Shown here: positions 1 through 11,288 of the stretch, piece after piece
How the letters are laid out: every line of letters starts with the position of its first letter
Position numbering within the stretch: position 1 is the stretch's first letter
NCBI GenBank assembly: GCA_012845835.1
Contig: JABAKD010000016.1
Location: 1,449,843-1,513,842, forward strand
Reading direction: 5' to 3'
From: Undaria pinnatifida
Lineage: Eukaryota; Sar; Phaeophyceae; Laminariales; Alariaceae
Length of the DNA: 64,000 bases
The notes under the pieces: model-generated
The model's database searches: none
Told to the model about the DNA's origin: nothing
Seen by the model: the letters and a program-made list of their open reading frames with translations, nothing else
Program-made: the position numbers and the translations under genes

Positions 1-360
1 GGGTCCAGAGGGCTGCATTCATCCAAACGCTTGTTGCCAGAGCTCAAAAGATGATTTTTTTATGGCTGGATTCTGCGTGAATTTGGCGTAGGTGCCAGAT
101 AACACGGTGTTTGGCTTCTCCCTGTCCCCAACAGCGGATTCAAAGTTGCGCACGCCTCGAACGATGCGTTTGCGTGTGCTTGGACTAGGCGACGACATGA
201 TGAGCCCCACTGTTCGATGGTCTTGGAAAAACTTGGTCTTTTCGGCCATCATGTACTGCTCCGCGCAAGAATACGGCACGTCGTCCACGGCAAACGAGGA
301 AGGGGACCACAATGGAAAATAGAATGGGGGCTGCCAGAATACCACCACTTTCTCTGTGGA
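1..360 (-). pseudogene. NADAR-domain (YbiA/DUF1768) protein, partial and frameshifted
   Basis: The minus strand encodes a recognisable NADAR domain. It has the aromatic/proline entry 'FPLWSPSSFAVDDVPY', the hallmark 'CAEQYMMAEKTKFF', a middle stretch ending 'VRNFESAV' and the C-terminal 'YAKFTQNPAIK'. NADAR proteins are N-glycosidases acting on damaged riboflavin intermediates or on ADP-ribosylated or related N-glycosides; which substrate applies here cannot be told. After 'NPAIK' the frame passes a T7 run (55-61, A7 on the coding strand) and reaches a stop near 19. Ignoring one base of that run gives 'SSGNKRLDECSPLD', the expected family continuation, so the gene carries a +1 indel or a base-calling error. 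The 3' end lies beyond the window. No start codon can be fixed: upstream codons run into repeats at 400-765. The only likely host gene in the window. Confidence 0.8.
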
Positions 361-399
361 GTATTCGAGAGAAGGGTCAAAAGCCGTTTTCAAATTTGC

Positions 400-765
400 G
401 CCTGCAATGTCCCCGTCCAGGAACACCAAGCCTCGGGAGCACGACGCGAATCCGAACCCGTGGTATCTCGCCTCGGGTCTTTCTCGCTCGTTGGCGGAAA
501 AGCGTGAGAATCCGCTCAAACTGCGCCCAAAAAAATGGCAAAAACCGACGGTGCCAACCCGTCGGTAGCCTTGTTGGACATTTGTGGGTCTGCAATGTCC
601 CCTTCTGGAAACACCAGTCCTCGGCTTTTTGGGCCTGTAGTGTCCCCTTGCGGGAGCACCAGACCGCGGGAGCAAGATGCGAGTCCGAACCCACGGTTTC
701 TCGCGTCGTGGCCTCTTCGCTCTTTGTTTGGCGTATAATCGCAAGAAAACTGATCTAACTGCGCC
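400..765 (-). repeat. Duplicated segment upstream of the NADAR domain
   Basis: A stretch of roughly 130-150 bp at about 404-540 recurs, diverged, at about 640-765 (offset near 236 bp). A shorter partial copy lies at about 594-640. On the minus strand both full copies can encode 'GFGxASCSRGLV' followed by an acidic/glycine turn, in different frames. Whether this was ever coding sequence attached to the NADAR domain is unclear. Confidence 0.55.
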
Positions 766-769
766 CGAG

Positions 770-1225
770 GTTGTAGGGTCTGCATTTCTTTCAACTGCTT
801 TTCTTCGCATGTTCCTGGCTCCATAGCCAGACGGTTAGAGGTGTGGGGGTGGGTTTTCGGGAGCCGCATCTTCGACTCATGGTCTAGTTCGTAGAACCGG
901 AGTTTCCCCGAATCTCCCAAATTTTTGCATATGCGACTCATCAGGGTGGGCTAGTGTTAAGAAACGGCCTCGAAAGGCCTGTAATTATCCTAATTCGAAA
1001 TAATTTGGATGGGTTTCGTATGATGAGGTTGGCGTTTTATATTCGGGAAAGTTAGGAAGTAGATCGGAGGCACGTGCCTCCGATCTCAGAAGCTATCCGG
1101 GGCTCTGGTGGAATCGAATAAAGCTACGTCTCTACGAAGGAACAGAAAGTGAGTACTCTCCGAGGACCTGCTCAATTGGCAGACCCGCAGGGGGCACTCT
1201 GTGTCCCCCCTATAACGTTACACTA
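770..1225 (+). mobile_element. LTR family X: 3' internal end plus 3' LTR
   Basis: Bases 770-954 match the 3' internal part of the complete X element (about 3785-3971), including the purine-rich terminus 'AGGGTGGGCTAG'. Bases from 955 (TGTTAAGAAACGG) match its LTR, with the same central palindrome at 1062-1085. The right edge is blurred at about 1225. No matching 5' LTR is in the window. Left of 770 the sequence is the NADAR remnant and its repeats, so this copy is either 5'-truncated or extends left with captured host sequence. Confidence 0.75.
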
Positions 1226-1244
1226 TAATACGAATTTACACGAC

Positions 1245-1285
1245 GAGTGAGTATGCACTCGGGGGCACTCGAACTCACGAACATG
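1245..1285 (-). repeat. SINE-A head fragment
   Basis: A short match to the box-B part of SINE-A ('GCACTCGGGGGCACTCGAA' on the plus strand), lying between the X LTR and R1. No box A or tail is seen, so this is a fragment only. Confidence 0.45.
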
Positions 1286-1324
1286 ATTGAATTATATCTT
1301 ATAATGTGTATATATTGAAACAAT

Positions 1325-3219
1325 AAAAATTCACTCCAACTGTGATATATATATACACCCGTGCCCTTCCCCCCTTCCCCCCCCTCCAGCCACCCTTTTG
1401 ATCAAAATCAGGCCCCCACGTCCTTAAAAACTCCGCCCTCCCCTCACCGGATATTCGACTTACAGGATTCACTTGATAAACTGATGCATTTCCTTCCACA
1501 GCTGTCAGATTTCGTCCCCCTCATAAACAGGTTTTATAGTTTCCGCGCACAGACTGCCTAACATCACCCTGTTGACCCTGGTAGCTACACTGTAGTTGCA
1601 AGGGGAGTCGCCGACCTATATCCTTAATGAGGACACACAACCCGTAATACGCGCGATCGGAGTATCACACACAGCTTGCAAAGATGAGTTTCGACAAAAT
1701 ATTCGATCTCACAGCTGGAGTGTATTTTAATTTTTATAATATACGAAGTACTCAGTATGAAATAAAAATAAAAATACACTCCAGCCACGATATATGTTAT
1801 AAAAATAGAAAACACACTCCTCCAGCTGTGAGATAGAAGATTTTGTCGAAACTCATCTTGGCATAGGCTGTGTGTGATACTCCGATCGCGCATATTACTG
1901 GTGTACGGAGTATATTAAAGGATGTCTGGTTTCCACGCACAGATTGAGCTGCCCCGCCCGTCCCGCCGCCCCCCCCTCCCCCCATGATAAACTGGTGCAT
2001 TCTTTCCCAAAACCGTCAGATTTATCCCCTTGAAGGGTTTAGTTTCCACGCACAAATTGGGCTGCCCCACCCCTCCCCCCCCCCCTCCCCCCCCCCCCAC
2101 CCCCGCTCCCTTTTGATCAAAACCAGGCCCCCACGTCCTTAAAAACTCCGCCCTCCCCTCGCCAGTTATTCGACTTACAGGATTCACTTGATAAACTGAT
2201 GCATTTCCTTCCACAGCAGTCAGATTTTGTCCCCCTCAGAAACGGGTTTTATAGTTTCCGCGCACAGACTGACTAACATCACCCTGTTGACTCTGATAGC
2301 CACACTGTAGTTGCAAGGGGAGTCACCAACCTATATCTTAATGAGGACACACAACCCGTAATACGCGCGATCGGAGTATCACACACAGCTTGCAAAGATG
2401 AGTTTCGACAAAACATTCGATCTCACAGCTGGAGTGTATTTTAATTTTTATAATATACTCCGGAGTATATATATAATAATATTTCGACTCCCCTTGCAAC
2501 TACAGTGTAGCCACCAGGGTCAACAGGGTGATGTTAGGCAGTCTGTGCGCGGAAACTATAAAACCCGTTTTTGAGGGGGACAAAATCTGACAGCTGTGGA
2601 AGGAAATGCATCAGTTTATCAAGTGAATCCCGTAAGTCGAATATCCGGTGAGGGGAGGGCGGAGTTTTTGAGGACGTGGGGGCCTGATTCTGATCAAAAG
2701 GGGGGCAGGAGGGGGGGAGGGGGGGGAAGGGGACGGGTGGGGCAGGTCTATTTGTGCGTGGAAACTATAAATATTTCTTGTGGGGGAGGGGGGGGAATGT
2801 GGCGGGGGGGGGCGATGGGGGGGGGGGGAAGGTCTTTAGGTCGCATAGATGTAGGGGTTTGCTATACGCGTGGTGCTAGGTCTAGGCGATGGTGCGGGTG
2901 GTGGGGGAGGAGGGGGCGTTGGGGACGGGGGTGGGTGGGAATTGCAGCAGCGGCATGGACGGCTCTGAAACGATAACGAGGCGATACTCAGGGCGTGGAA
3001 GTGTTCATTACTCTGGCGGATTTCGATAGTAGGTGGGGCGTTTAAGCAAAAAGAAGCGAGGGAAAAAAAAAGAAGTATATATATATATATAGTTGACCCT
3101 GATAGCTACACTGTAGTTGCAAAACAAGGGGAGTCGCCGACCTATATCCTTAATGAGGACTACATAACCCGTAATACGCGCGATCGGAGTATCACACACA
3201 GCTTGCAAAGATGAGTTTC
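1325..3219. repeat. Cluster of R1 repeat copies, direct and inverted
   Basis: R1 is a non-coding repeat with a C-rich left part, the core 'ATCACCCTGTTGACCCTGG', then 'CGCGCGATCGGAGTATCAC', and an end like 'CACAGCTGGAGTGTATTTT'. Copies lie at about 1325-1740 and 2120-2455 (plus), 1766-1915 and 2487-2760 (inverted), and 3092-3219 (plus, cut by element X). The left end of the first copy is roughly inverted relative to its right end, so R1 looks like a MITE or foldback element. No transposase is seen. Poly-C/G tracts at 1364-1390, 2070-2105 and 2700-2830 belong to it. A minus-strand reading starting 'MEGNASVYQVNPVSR' recurs because the repeat recurs; it is not evidence of a gene. Confidence 0.7.
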
Positions 3220-3488
3220 TGTTAAGATACGGCCTCGAAAGGCCTGTAGGTATCCGAATTTGAGACCATTTGGATGGGTTTCGTATGATAAGGTTGGCGT
3301 TTTATATTCGGGAGAGTTAGGAAGTAGATCGGAGGCACGTGCCTCCGATCTCAGAAGCTATCCCGAGCTCTGGTGGAAACGAATAAAGCTATATCTCTAC
3401 GAAGGAACGAAAGTGAGTACTCTCCGAGGACCTGCTCAATTGGCAGACCTGCAGGGGGCACTCTGTGTCCCCCACCTTTAATTTAACA
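3220..3488 (+). repeat. 5' LTR of element X
   Basis: Starts TG and ends CA. It contains a perfect 24-bp palindrome at 3327-3350 centred on CACGTG. Same length as the 3' LTR. Confidence 0.9.
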
Positions 3489-3490
3489 TG

Positions 3491-3504
3491 TGGCGTCGAC
3501 GAGC
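3491..3504 (+). other. Primer-binding site of element X
   Basis: TGGCGTCGACGAGC begins two bases after the 5' LTR. The leading TGG would pair with a tRNA 3' CCA end. The first eight bases equal those of the TRIM at 6076 and of LTR family Y. Confidence 0.6.
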
Positions 3505-3971
3505 TTGATATGCTATTGTGGCAGCGTTCCTCCAATCTCTCCGATTTTTTTTGCGGGAGTTTTTTTTTCGCATGACTTCTCCCTTGTGTTAGCGCCTGTG
3601 TTCCCCTCCATATCGACGAGGGCTCGCCTCGCCATAGTACCTTTTCTGTGGTTGGTTTACCGTAGAGCCTTTCCTGCCCCCCCCGCCACACCGGCGGCAT
3701 GCGGCAGGTTCTAGAGCCTTTTCTGCCCCCCCCGCCACGCCGGCGGCATGCGGTTGACCAGGTTTTTGATGGGTGACTATTGCCTTGCTGTAGGGTCTGC
3801 TTTTCTTTCTACTGCTTTTCTTCGCGTGTTCCTGGCTCCATAGCCAGACGGTTAGAGGTGTGGGAGTGGGTTTTGAGGAGCCGCATCTTCGACTCATGGT
3901 CTAGTTCGTAGAACCGGAGTTTCCCCGAATCTCCCATATTTCTGCATATGCGACTCATCAGGGTGGGCTAG

Positions 3972-4240
3972 TGTTAAGATACGGCCTCGAAAGGCCTGTA
4001 GGTATCCGAATTTGAGACCATTTGGATGGGTTTCGTATGATAAGGTTGGCGTTTTATATTCGGGAAAGTTAGGAAGTAGATCGGAGGCACGTGCCTCCGA
4101 TCTCAGAAGCTATCCCGGGCTCTGGTGGAAACGAATAAAGCTACATCTCTACGAAGGAACGAAAGTGAGTACTCTCCGAGGACCTGCTCAATTGGCGGAC
4201 CTGCAGGGGGCACTCTGTGTCCCCCACCTTTAATTTAACA
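3972..4240 (+). repeat. 3' LTR of element X
   Basis: Direct repeat of 3220-3488, with the palindrome at 4079-4102. It is followed by the TSD TTTC and by the rest of R1. Confidence 0.9.
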
Positions 4241-4440
4241 TTTCGACAAGATATTCGATCTCACAGCTGGAGTGTATTTTCATTCTTTGTAATATATTTA
4301 GTCCATATATATATCGAGTGTATTTTCATTTTTTATAATATACCCCGGAGTATATCACACAGCTGGCGAAGATGAGTTTCGACAAAATATTCGATCTCAC
4401 AGCAGCTAGCTGGAGTGTACTTTCATTTTTTATAATATAT
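4241..4440 (+). repeat. R1 right end and a further R1 fragment
   Basis: 4241-4290 completes the R1 copy broken at 3219 ('TTCGATCTCACAGCTGGAG'). About 4330-4440 is another partial right end. From 4441 to about 5060 I see no gene or known repeat, only a T18-type run near 4877. Confidence 0.6.
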
Positions 4441-5074
4441 ATGCGACTCGTGGGGTGGGTCAGTGGAGTCTCAACTCATCTCTTTTCTTGTTGTGGTTGT
4501 TACTTCGTGCGAAGAAGCAGAGCTTACTACGAGTGAGTGTATCCTGAAGACCACACAGACTGCTTCCGGATGATGAGGCGGTCCTCTAGAAGACTGGGGT
4601 TATTATAGGTGATTGTTTTAGAACTATTTTTTCTATCTCCAATCTCGAGGATCCACTTGTAGAATGTGAGTACATCACAACAAGGTGTGCCACTTTTTTT
4701 TATGAGAACCAACCTGGTTTTAAACGTAATGGATGCTTTGCCATTTAAAAAACGGTTAAACCGGGTTCTTTTTAATGAGAATGACGCGTCCTATCTGGTT
4801 TTCGGTTCTTCGAAAATAAATGCCGCCCATTACGATCTCTACTCAAGACTCGCATTTTTTTCTTTGAAAACCGTTTTTTTTTTTTTTTTTTTTTCATCCT
4901 CCGGCGGATGGGGAAAAATAAAGCTTCAGCTCACCACACTTCCACGTATTTTCATACGCGTCGTGTGTCGATTTAACTCAGTTGCTTTCGCAGCCCAACG
5001 CTAGCTGGCGCACCCTTCGGGTCCCATTGTAAAACCGACTATTAGTCTACTACTACTGTAATACTATACACCGC

Positions 5075-5790
5075 ATGCCACCCTCCCAGTCTTCCTTCTT
5101 CTACTTGTTTCTTTTTTCCGGGGTATTTTTTCTCTTTCCCTTTCTTTCCCCCTTGCATGTCCATTTTGGCTCATGCTCGGGGTATGTTTCTATCTCCCGT
5201 GCTTTGGCTCCCCTTTTTATTTATTTATTTATTTATTTTGTCTTGGTTTCTTTCGTTGTTTCTCTCTTTTACAAGGTATTTTGGTTTAATGAGAAGAACA
5301 CAATGGGGGGTGGGGGGGAAACAGGAGGAGTAGAAGGAAAGCCGTCCAAGGGAATGGGGGCAGGGGGGGCAACAGGAGGAATAGAAGGGAGACCGCGGTG
5401 GACGAAGGCAGGAAGGAGATGGCAGACAGGGTAGCAAGGTACCAGGCCGACTAGTAGGTACATAGCACTTTTCGTCTTTCTCTGGGGTATTTTTTTCCCC
5501 TTTGTTCCCTCCTTGCGTGTCCAGGTTTTTGGCTCGTGTTCGGATTATCTTATTTTGGTTTTACTTTACTTTATTTTATTTCATTTTATTATGTTTCTTT
5601 TCCGAGCTTTGGCTCTCCTTTGCGGTTGGGTTGTTTCTTCGATTTCCCCTTCATTTTGTTTGTCTCATTTTTTGTTTTATTTTTATCTTTGTTTTGATTT
5701 GTTTTCTTATTTTGTTTTTTGTTTTTTGTTTTTGTTTTTGTTTTTGTTTATTTCGTATTTCTCTCTTCCAATGTATTTCTGTTGCTGACG
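5075..5790 (+). repeat. T-rich tandemly duplicated region
   Basis: A pyrimidine-rich block near 5120-5220 ('GGGGTATTTTTTC', then 'CGTGTCCA' and 'GCTTTGGCTC' landmarks) is repeated at about 5485-5635. Between them is a 45-bp tandem pair of G-rich sequence (5305-5400). A (TTTTTG)n-like stretch lies at 5712-5750. The open frames here are low complexity and non-coding in appearance. Confidence 0.5.
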
Positions 5791-6007
5791 TATGTATGTT
5801 GTGCCTGTCGTACCCAGTACTAGGGCATGACATTGCGTTGTCGAATGCATTACGATGCATTATCTCTGTGTCGTGGCTTGTGACCACAGAGCTGATCTTT
5901 CTAGGGTGAAGAATCAGTACGGACACTGGGTGTGCTGGATGTCGACGAGTAGAAGAACGGTTTAATTTGAAGAACACACACACACACACACCCAGAGACC
6001 CCAATCA

Positions 6008-6722
6008 TTTTTTTTTTTTCATCACACTTTTACTTTCCAGCTTCTTCTGGAGGACAAGCTGTGGACACGGGTGTCTGTTAAGGTATTAGTGGGGTATTAG
6101 TCCGTTTGACCACTTGCAAAAGGTTAACCAATAGCTTACCCAAACTAAGCCTTATAACACTCTCCCCCCCTGAAACGGCGGGATAGCAGGTCGGCCGGAT
6201 ATACGGGCGGACCTGTCAATATATCCAAGCCGTTTCATTCCCTGGGGTACCAGGAAGAGTATTTTTCAAGTTCGCCATGGGGAAATCTGAAAAAGTTTAT
6301 TATGGTGGATGTGGGGATCGAACCCACGACCCAAAAACCCATGGTCCTGCCGACGACGCCATTTGTTAAGGTATTAGTGGGGTATTAGTCCGTTTGACCA
6401 CTTGCAAAAGGTTAACCAATAGCTTACCCAAACTAAGCCTTATAACATGTCGTCCCTTTCTTCCCCCCCGGTTCTTGCCTAGCAATTTTTCATCGCGCAT
6501 AGGGTTCATCAGCAGTCCCCGTTGCTCGTCGATTTTTGCATCGAGTGTTGCTAACTCACGCTCTCGCGCTTTTCGCAAGTCAATTTGTGCACGAGAACAA
6601 GTCCCTACGAATTTATACGAGTACGAGTAATTATGCACTCGGGGGGGTTCGAACTCACGAAACTGACCTATTATACCAAGCTCGAGGATAATAACCTGAT
6701 ACGCCACCGGGGCGACCGATGC
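6008..6722 (-). mobile_element. SINE-A copy 1 (tRNA-headed), interrupted by a TRIM
   Basis: On the minus strand the head has box A like TGGCGTATCAGG (complement of 6695-6706) and box B like GAGTTCGAACCCC (complement of 6645-6656), at tRNA spacing. A body of about 200 bp follows, then a tail ending in A12 (T12 at 6008-6019). The sequence is collinear with 8320-8628 apart from the 372-bp TRIM plus a 4-bp target duplication. The head does not fold as a full tRNA, so it is a tRNA-derived retroposon needing LINE enzymes in trans. Confidence 0.8.
6076..6447 (-). mobile_element. TRIM: 372-bp terminal-repeat retrotransposon in miniature
   Basis: Two 84-bp direct repeats (6076-6159, 6364-6447) start TGTTAAGG and end ATAACA on the plus strand. 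The target duplication is TGTC (6072-6075, 6448-6451), and removing the element restores SINE-A. Read on the minus strand, the interior starts two bases after the LTR with TGGCGTCGTCGGCAGGAC (6344-6361), a good primer-binding site. It ends in a purine tract AGGGGGGGAGAG (6160-6171) against the 3' LTR. The 204-bp interior also has a tRNA T-arm, GTGGGTTCGATCCCCAC (complement of 6311-6327), followed by ATCCACCA. There is no coding capacity. A diverged second copy lies at 40608-40984. Confidence 0.92.
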
Positions 6723-6725
6723 ATG

Positions 6726-8319
<1,594 letters not shown>

Positions 8320-8628
8320 TTTTTTTTCTCACATTTTTACTTTCAGCTTCTGAACAAGCCGTGGTCACAGGTGTCGTCCCTTCTCCCCCCCGGTTCTTGC
8401 CTTCAATTTTTATCGCGCATAGGGTCCAGCAACCCCACTGCTCGTCGATTTTTCATCGAGTGCTGCTAGCTCACGCTCTCGCGCTTTCCGCAAGTGAATT
8501 TGTGCACAAGAAAAAGTCCCAACGAATTTATACGAGTATGCGCTCGGCGGGGCTCGAACTCACGAAACTGACCTATACCAGGCTCGAAGATAACCTGATA
8601 CGCCACCGGGGCGACCGGTCATATTACG
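8320..8628 (-). mobile_element. SINE-A copy 2, full length
   Basis: Same order as copy 1: head with box A (complement of 8594-8605) and box B (complement of 8549-8561), body, and tail 'GCTGAAAGTAAAAATGTG' running into the A-run and then (AAT)n. This copy lacks the TRIM and so shows the empty site. 8630-8830 has nothing recognised apart from a C9 run near 8797. Confidence 0.82.
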
Positions 8629-8839
8629 TATTCGTACACGTTGAGAGGGGCAGTCTGAGGTATCCCTGTTGGAACCGGTAGCAAGATATTTAAGATACGA
8701 GTTGTTAATGAAGTAAGAAGATGTAGGCTACGTAGGGTCATATGATCACAGTGTATACCAAGCCCCTACATCGACTTGACCTAAAGCTGTTGGAGCCCCC
8801 CCCCCCCCGCCTCAAACAAAAAAAACACCCTTCCGAACA

Positions 8840-8969
8840 CTCCGCCCTCTCCTCACTGGTTGTACGACTCACAGGATACACTTGATAAACTGATGCATTT
8901 CCTTCCACAGCTGTCAGATTTTGTCCCCATCAAAAACGGGTTTTATGGTTTCCGCGCACAGACTGACTA
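8840..8969 (+). repeat. R1 copy, left part (nest level 1)
   Basis: Matches R1 from 'ACTCCGCCCTCTCCTCAC' to 'CAGACTGAC' and then the TA where the MITE entered. The copy resumes at 15118 with TA followed by ACATCAC. Confidence 0.8.
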
Positions 8970-8993
8970 CGAGCTGGATTGGCCAGTAAAGTC

Positions 8994-9772
8994 TGTTAAA
9001 GATATTAGGGCGTGAACACCTAAATCTCTGATTAATGTTCATCGCGCCACTGCTGTTGCCTGGGGCAGCAGTAGTTAGCACCAGTACTGCTATAGCAAAG
9101 GAGAGCAGGTAGCTGTAGCCGAGGGAAGAAGTACGTAGCACTACTGTAATACTGCTGTAAACAGGGAGCAGCAGTCACGATACGTAACGAAGTACCACTC
9201 GGTAGCTTCGGGATCGCGACGAGTCAAGAAGCAAGTTTACCCGAGCTACAACCGGCCAGAACTGGGATCGGCTAACCGCTATTCGTCGGCCAACGTAGGT
9301 AGCACTGGTTCTGCCAATAGCGTGTTGCAGTAGCTGAGCACAACAGTAGCATCGGTGATGTTGTAGGCAGCAATGGAAAAACACGGTGCGTTACGTTACG
9401 GTTCGACTAAGGTGCGGCGTAACTACGAGGACCCCGACGAGTTGTGTTTCGTTGTTGTTTGTTTGTTTTTGTACACGGGGTCCTTCAAGTACTATTGTTG
9501 TAGCAAACGAATGGTCAGGGTCTGAGTAGCTACGAGAGAGAGCGTGGGCGTGCCCCACCCTCTCTCACTCCTCTCACCACCACCTCTAGACTCAGATGTC
9601 TATTGTTCTCTAAGTCTGATTGCCCAACAAGTGGCCCTTCTACAAAACATCACTCTTCTGGGGTTTTTATCATCGGTGGATCATCTTTGTCCAACACCAG
9701 CATGGCAGCATGCTGCTGCCTGTGCCCGCCTGTGCGACCACCTGTCAAGGGTGTAACAACCATACCTGAATA
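8994..9772 (+). repeat. 5' LTR of the LARD-like element
   Basis: Direct repeat of 13579-14357. Open frames inside it (for example plus strand 9544-9756) occur twice only because the LTR does. Confidence 0.92.
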
Positions 9773-9984
9773 GGTTATGAGCCTCGGTCTACAGCAAGGT
9801 GCACACATCTAAGGATTTTCAAGACGGCGTCCACGAGGGATCCTAACTGAGAGCTGGCCTGGACAAGGATTGAAATCGAAAAAAAAAAACAAGAAAAAAA
9901 AACAAGTGAGTTTACGTCAACACTGCACGACTACGTACGAGCACGAGTACGAGTAAGGCATCTGCAAATCAGTGTACTGCACGT

Positions 9985-10380
9985 CAGGATAGCAACACAT
10001 AGCGCGTCGGTTCACTCTGTCGGGGCGTGCGTGTGGTTGCGCTTGCGATTTTACCAGGTCGAGTGTCACAGTATCTGGTGACAACAGTTTACTCGGGCTG
10101 GTAGGAACTGCACTACATCAAAACGTCGGCTCGTCATCGTCAGGATAGCAAGTATCTGGTGACAACAGTTTACTCGGGCTGGTAGGAACTGCACTATAAC
10201 ATCAAAACGTCGGCTCGTCATCGTCAGGATAGCAGTGCATAGCGCGTCGATTCATACTGTGTCGGGGCGTGTGTGTGGTTGCGTTTGCGATCCTATCGGG
10301 TCGAGTGATAAAACATCTGGTAACAACAGGTGGCTCGGGGCGATAGAAATTGCACTACATCCAAACGTCCGCTACTAACA
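9985..10380 (+). repeat. Minisatellite, first internal array of the LARD-like element
   Basis: Overlapping direct repeats with units sharing 'TCTGGTGACAACAGTTTACT' and 'ACGTCGGCTCGTCATCGTC'. There is an imperfect larger repeat that includes 'CATAGCGCGTCG'. Non-coding in appearance. Confidence 0.7.
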
Positions 10381-10454
10381 ACTGCAGCGACAGACCGCGA
10401 AAGGCGTAATTGCGGCTAACGCCAACACCAACTGTAGCAAAGGAAAATACCTAG

Positions 10455-11000
10455 AGAAGGCTAATCACCAGTTGAAGGCGAATTTGGAAATAAACCCGCA
10501 ATATACTGCTGCGGTAAACGAAGAGAGTCAAAGCTAATCACAGCTGAAGGCGAATTCGAGAAAAAACCCGCAACAATGTACTGTCGCGGTAAAGAAGAGA
10601 GTCCACGCTTATCACAGTGGGAGGCGAATTCGATAACAAACCCGTAACAGACTGTTGCGGTAAAAGAAGAGAGCCCAAGCTAATCACAGTGGGAGGCGAA
10701 TTCGGAAGCAAACCCGTAATATACTGTTGCGGTAAAAGAAGAGAGTCCAAGCTAATCACAGTGGGAGGCGAATTCGAAAATAAACCCGTAACAGACTGTT
10801 GCGGTAAAAGAAGAGAGCCCAAGCTAATCACAGTGGGAGGCGAATTCGGAAGCAAACCCGTACTACTATACTGTTGCGGTAAAAGAAGAGAGTCCAAGCT
10901 GATCACAGTGGGAGGCGAATTCGAAAATAAATCCGTAATATACTGTTGCGGTAAAAGAAGGAAGCGAAAATATACCCGCAACATAATACCGTTGCGGTGT
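10455..11000 (+). repeat. 72-bp minisatellite, about seven copies, open in frame
   Basis: Units of about 72 bp share 'CACAGTGGGAGGCGAATTC' and 'CTGTTGCGGTAAAAGAAGAG'. Starts fall near 10460, 10533, 10609, 10680, 10752, 10824 and 10900, with a partial copy to about 11000. As 72 is a multiple of three, one frame stays open and reads a 24-residue repeat containing 'CCGKRRES'. An A22-type run follows at 10999. Confidence 0.85.
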
Positions 11001-11288
11001 AAAAAAAAAAAAAAAAAAAAAAAAGGAAGAAAAAAAAACAAAAAAGAAAGAAGTAACAACAACCAAAAGGAGGATGGAAAACTCCAGCGAAGTAAGGTTG
11101 GTAGCCAAACGCCTCCCTCGTTCGATGGGGAGAACGAGCGCGCATACCGCGGCTGGGAGGTACGGGTCCAGGTCCACTTCAGCGAATCGACCTCTCCTGT
11201 CCACAACATACTCACGGGACAGGAAGAGCACATCTCGGCAGTCGGCAGCAACCTGGTTCGAGTGGCAGCGCAGCAACACCAACGCTAA
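10617..11288 (+). pseudogene. Possible gag remnant behind the 72-bp repeats
   Basis: The frame runs through the repeats, a Lys-rich stretch from the A-run, then 'PPSFDGENERAYRGWEVRVQVHF', which resembles the start of copia-type gag domains (F-x-G-x-N-x-x-x-W). It ends soon after, and matching codons continue only in scraps in other frames to about 12246. Neither CCHC knuckle nor protease is visible. It could also be chance translation of the minisatellite; weak call. Confidence 0.3.

Larger units (their letters stand above)
3220..4240 (+). mobile_element. Complete small LTR element, family X (non-autonomous)
   Basis: Two 269-bp LTRs (3220-3488 and 3972-4240) start TGTTAAGATACGG and end TTTAATTTAACA. 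I count about four substitutions between them. The 483-bp interior has no retroviral ORF. It begins two bases after the LTR with a primer-binding-site-like TGGCGTCGACG (3491 on) and ends with the purine tract 'AGGGTGGGCTAG' against the 3' LTR. The insertion duplicated TTTC (3216-3219 and 4241-4244) and splits an R1 copy cleanly: R1 reads across as GATGAGTTTCGAC once the element is removed. The size fits a TRIM or small non-autonomous LTR retrotransposon needing proteins in trans. Confidence 0.9.

Noticed and set aside
2596-2976. ORF beginning 'MEGNASVYQVNPVSR', also found on the minus strand at 1499 and 2214
   Set aside because: It recurs only because R1 recurs; the copies diverge into G-run low complexity with no shared protein end.
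6640-6722. Possible tRNA genes at SINE heads (also 8549, 20299, 51072)
   Set aside because: Boxes A and B are present but acceptor stems do not pair and sequence continues into a repeated body and A-tail.
9544-9756. Identical 70-codon ORFs at 9544 and 14129
   Set aside because: Both lie inside the two LTRs of the same element; duplication is not evidence of coding.
10455-11000. Regularly spaced repeats that could suggest a CRISPR array
   Set aside because: Units are contiguous 72-bp tandem copies without variable spacers, in a eukaryotic LTR element.
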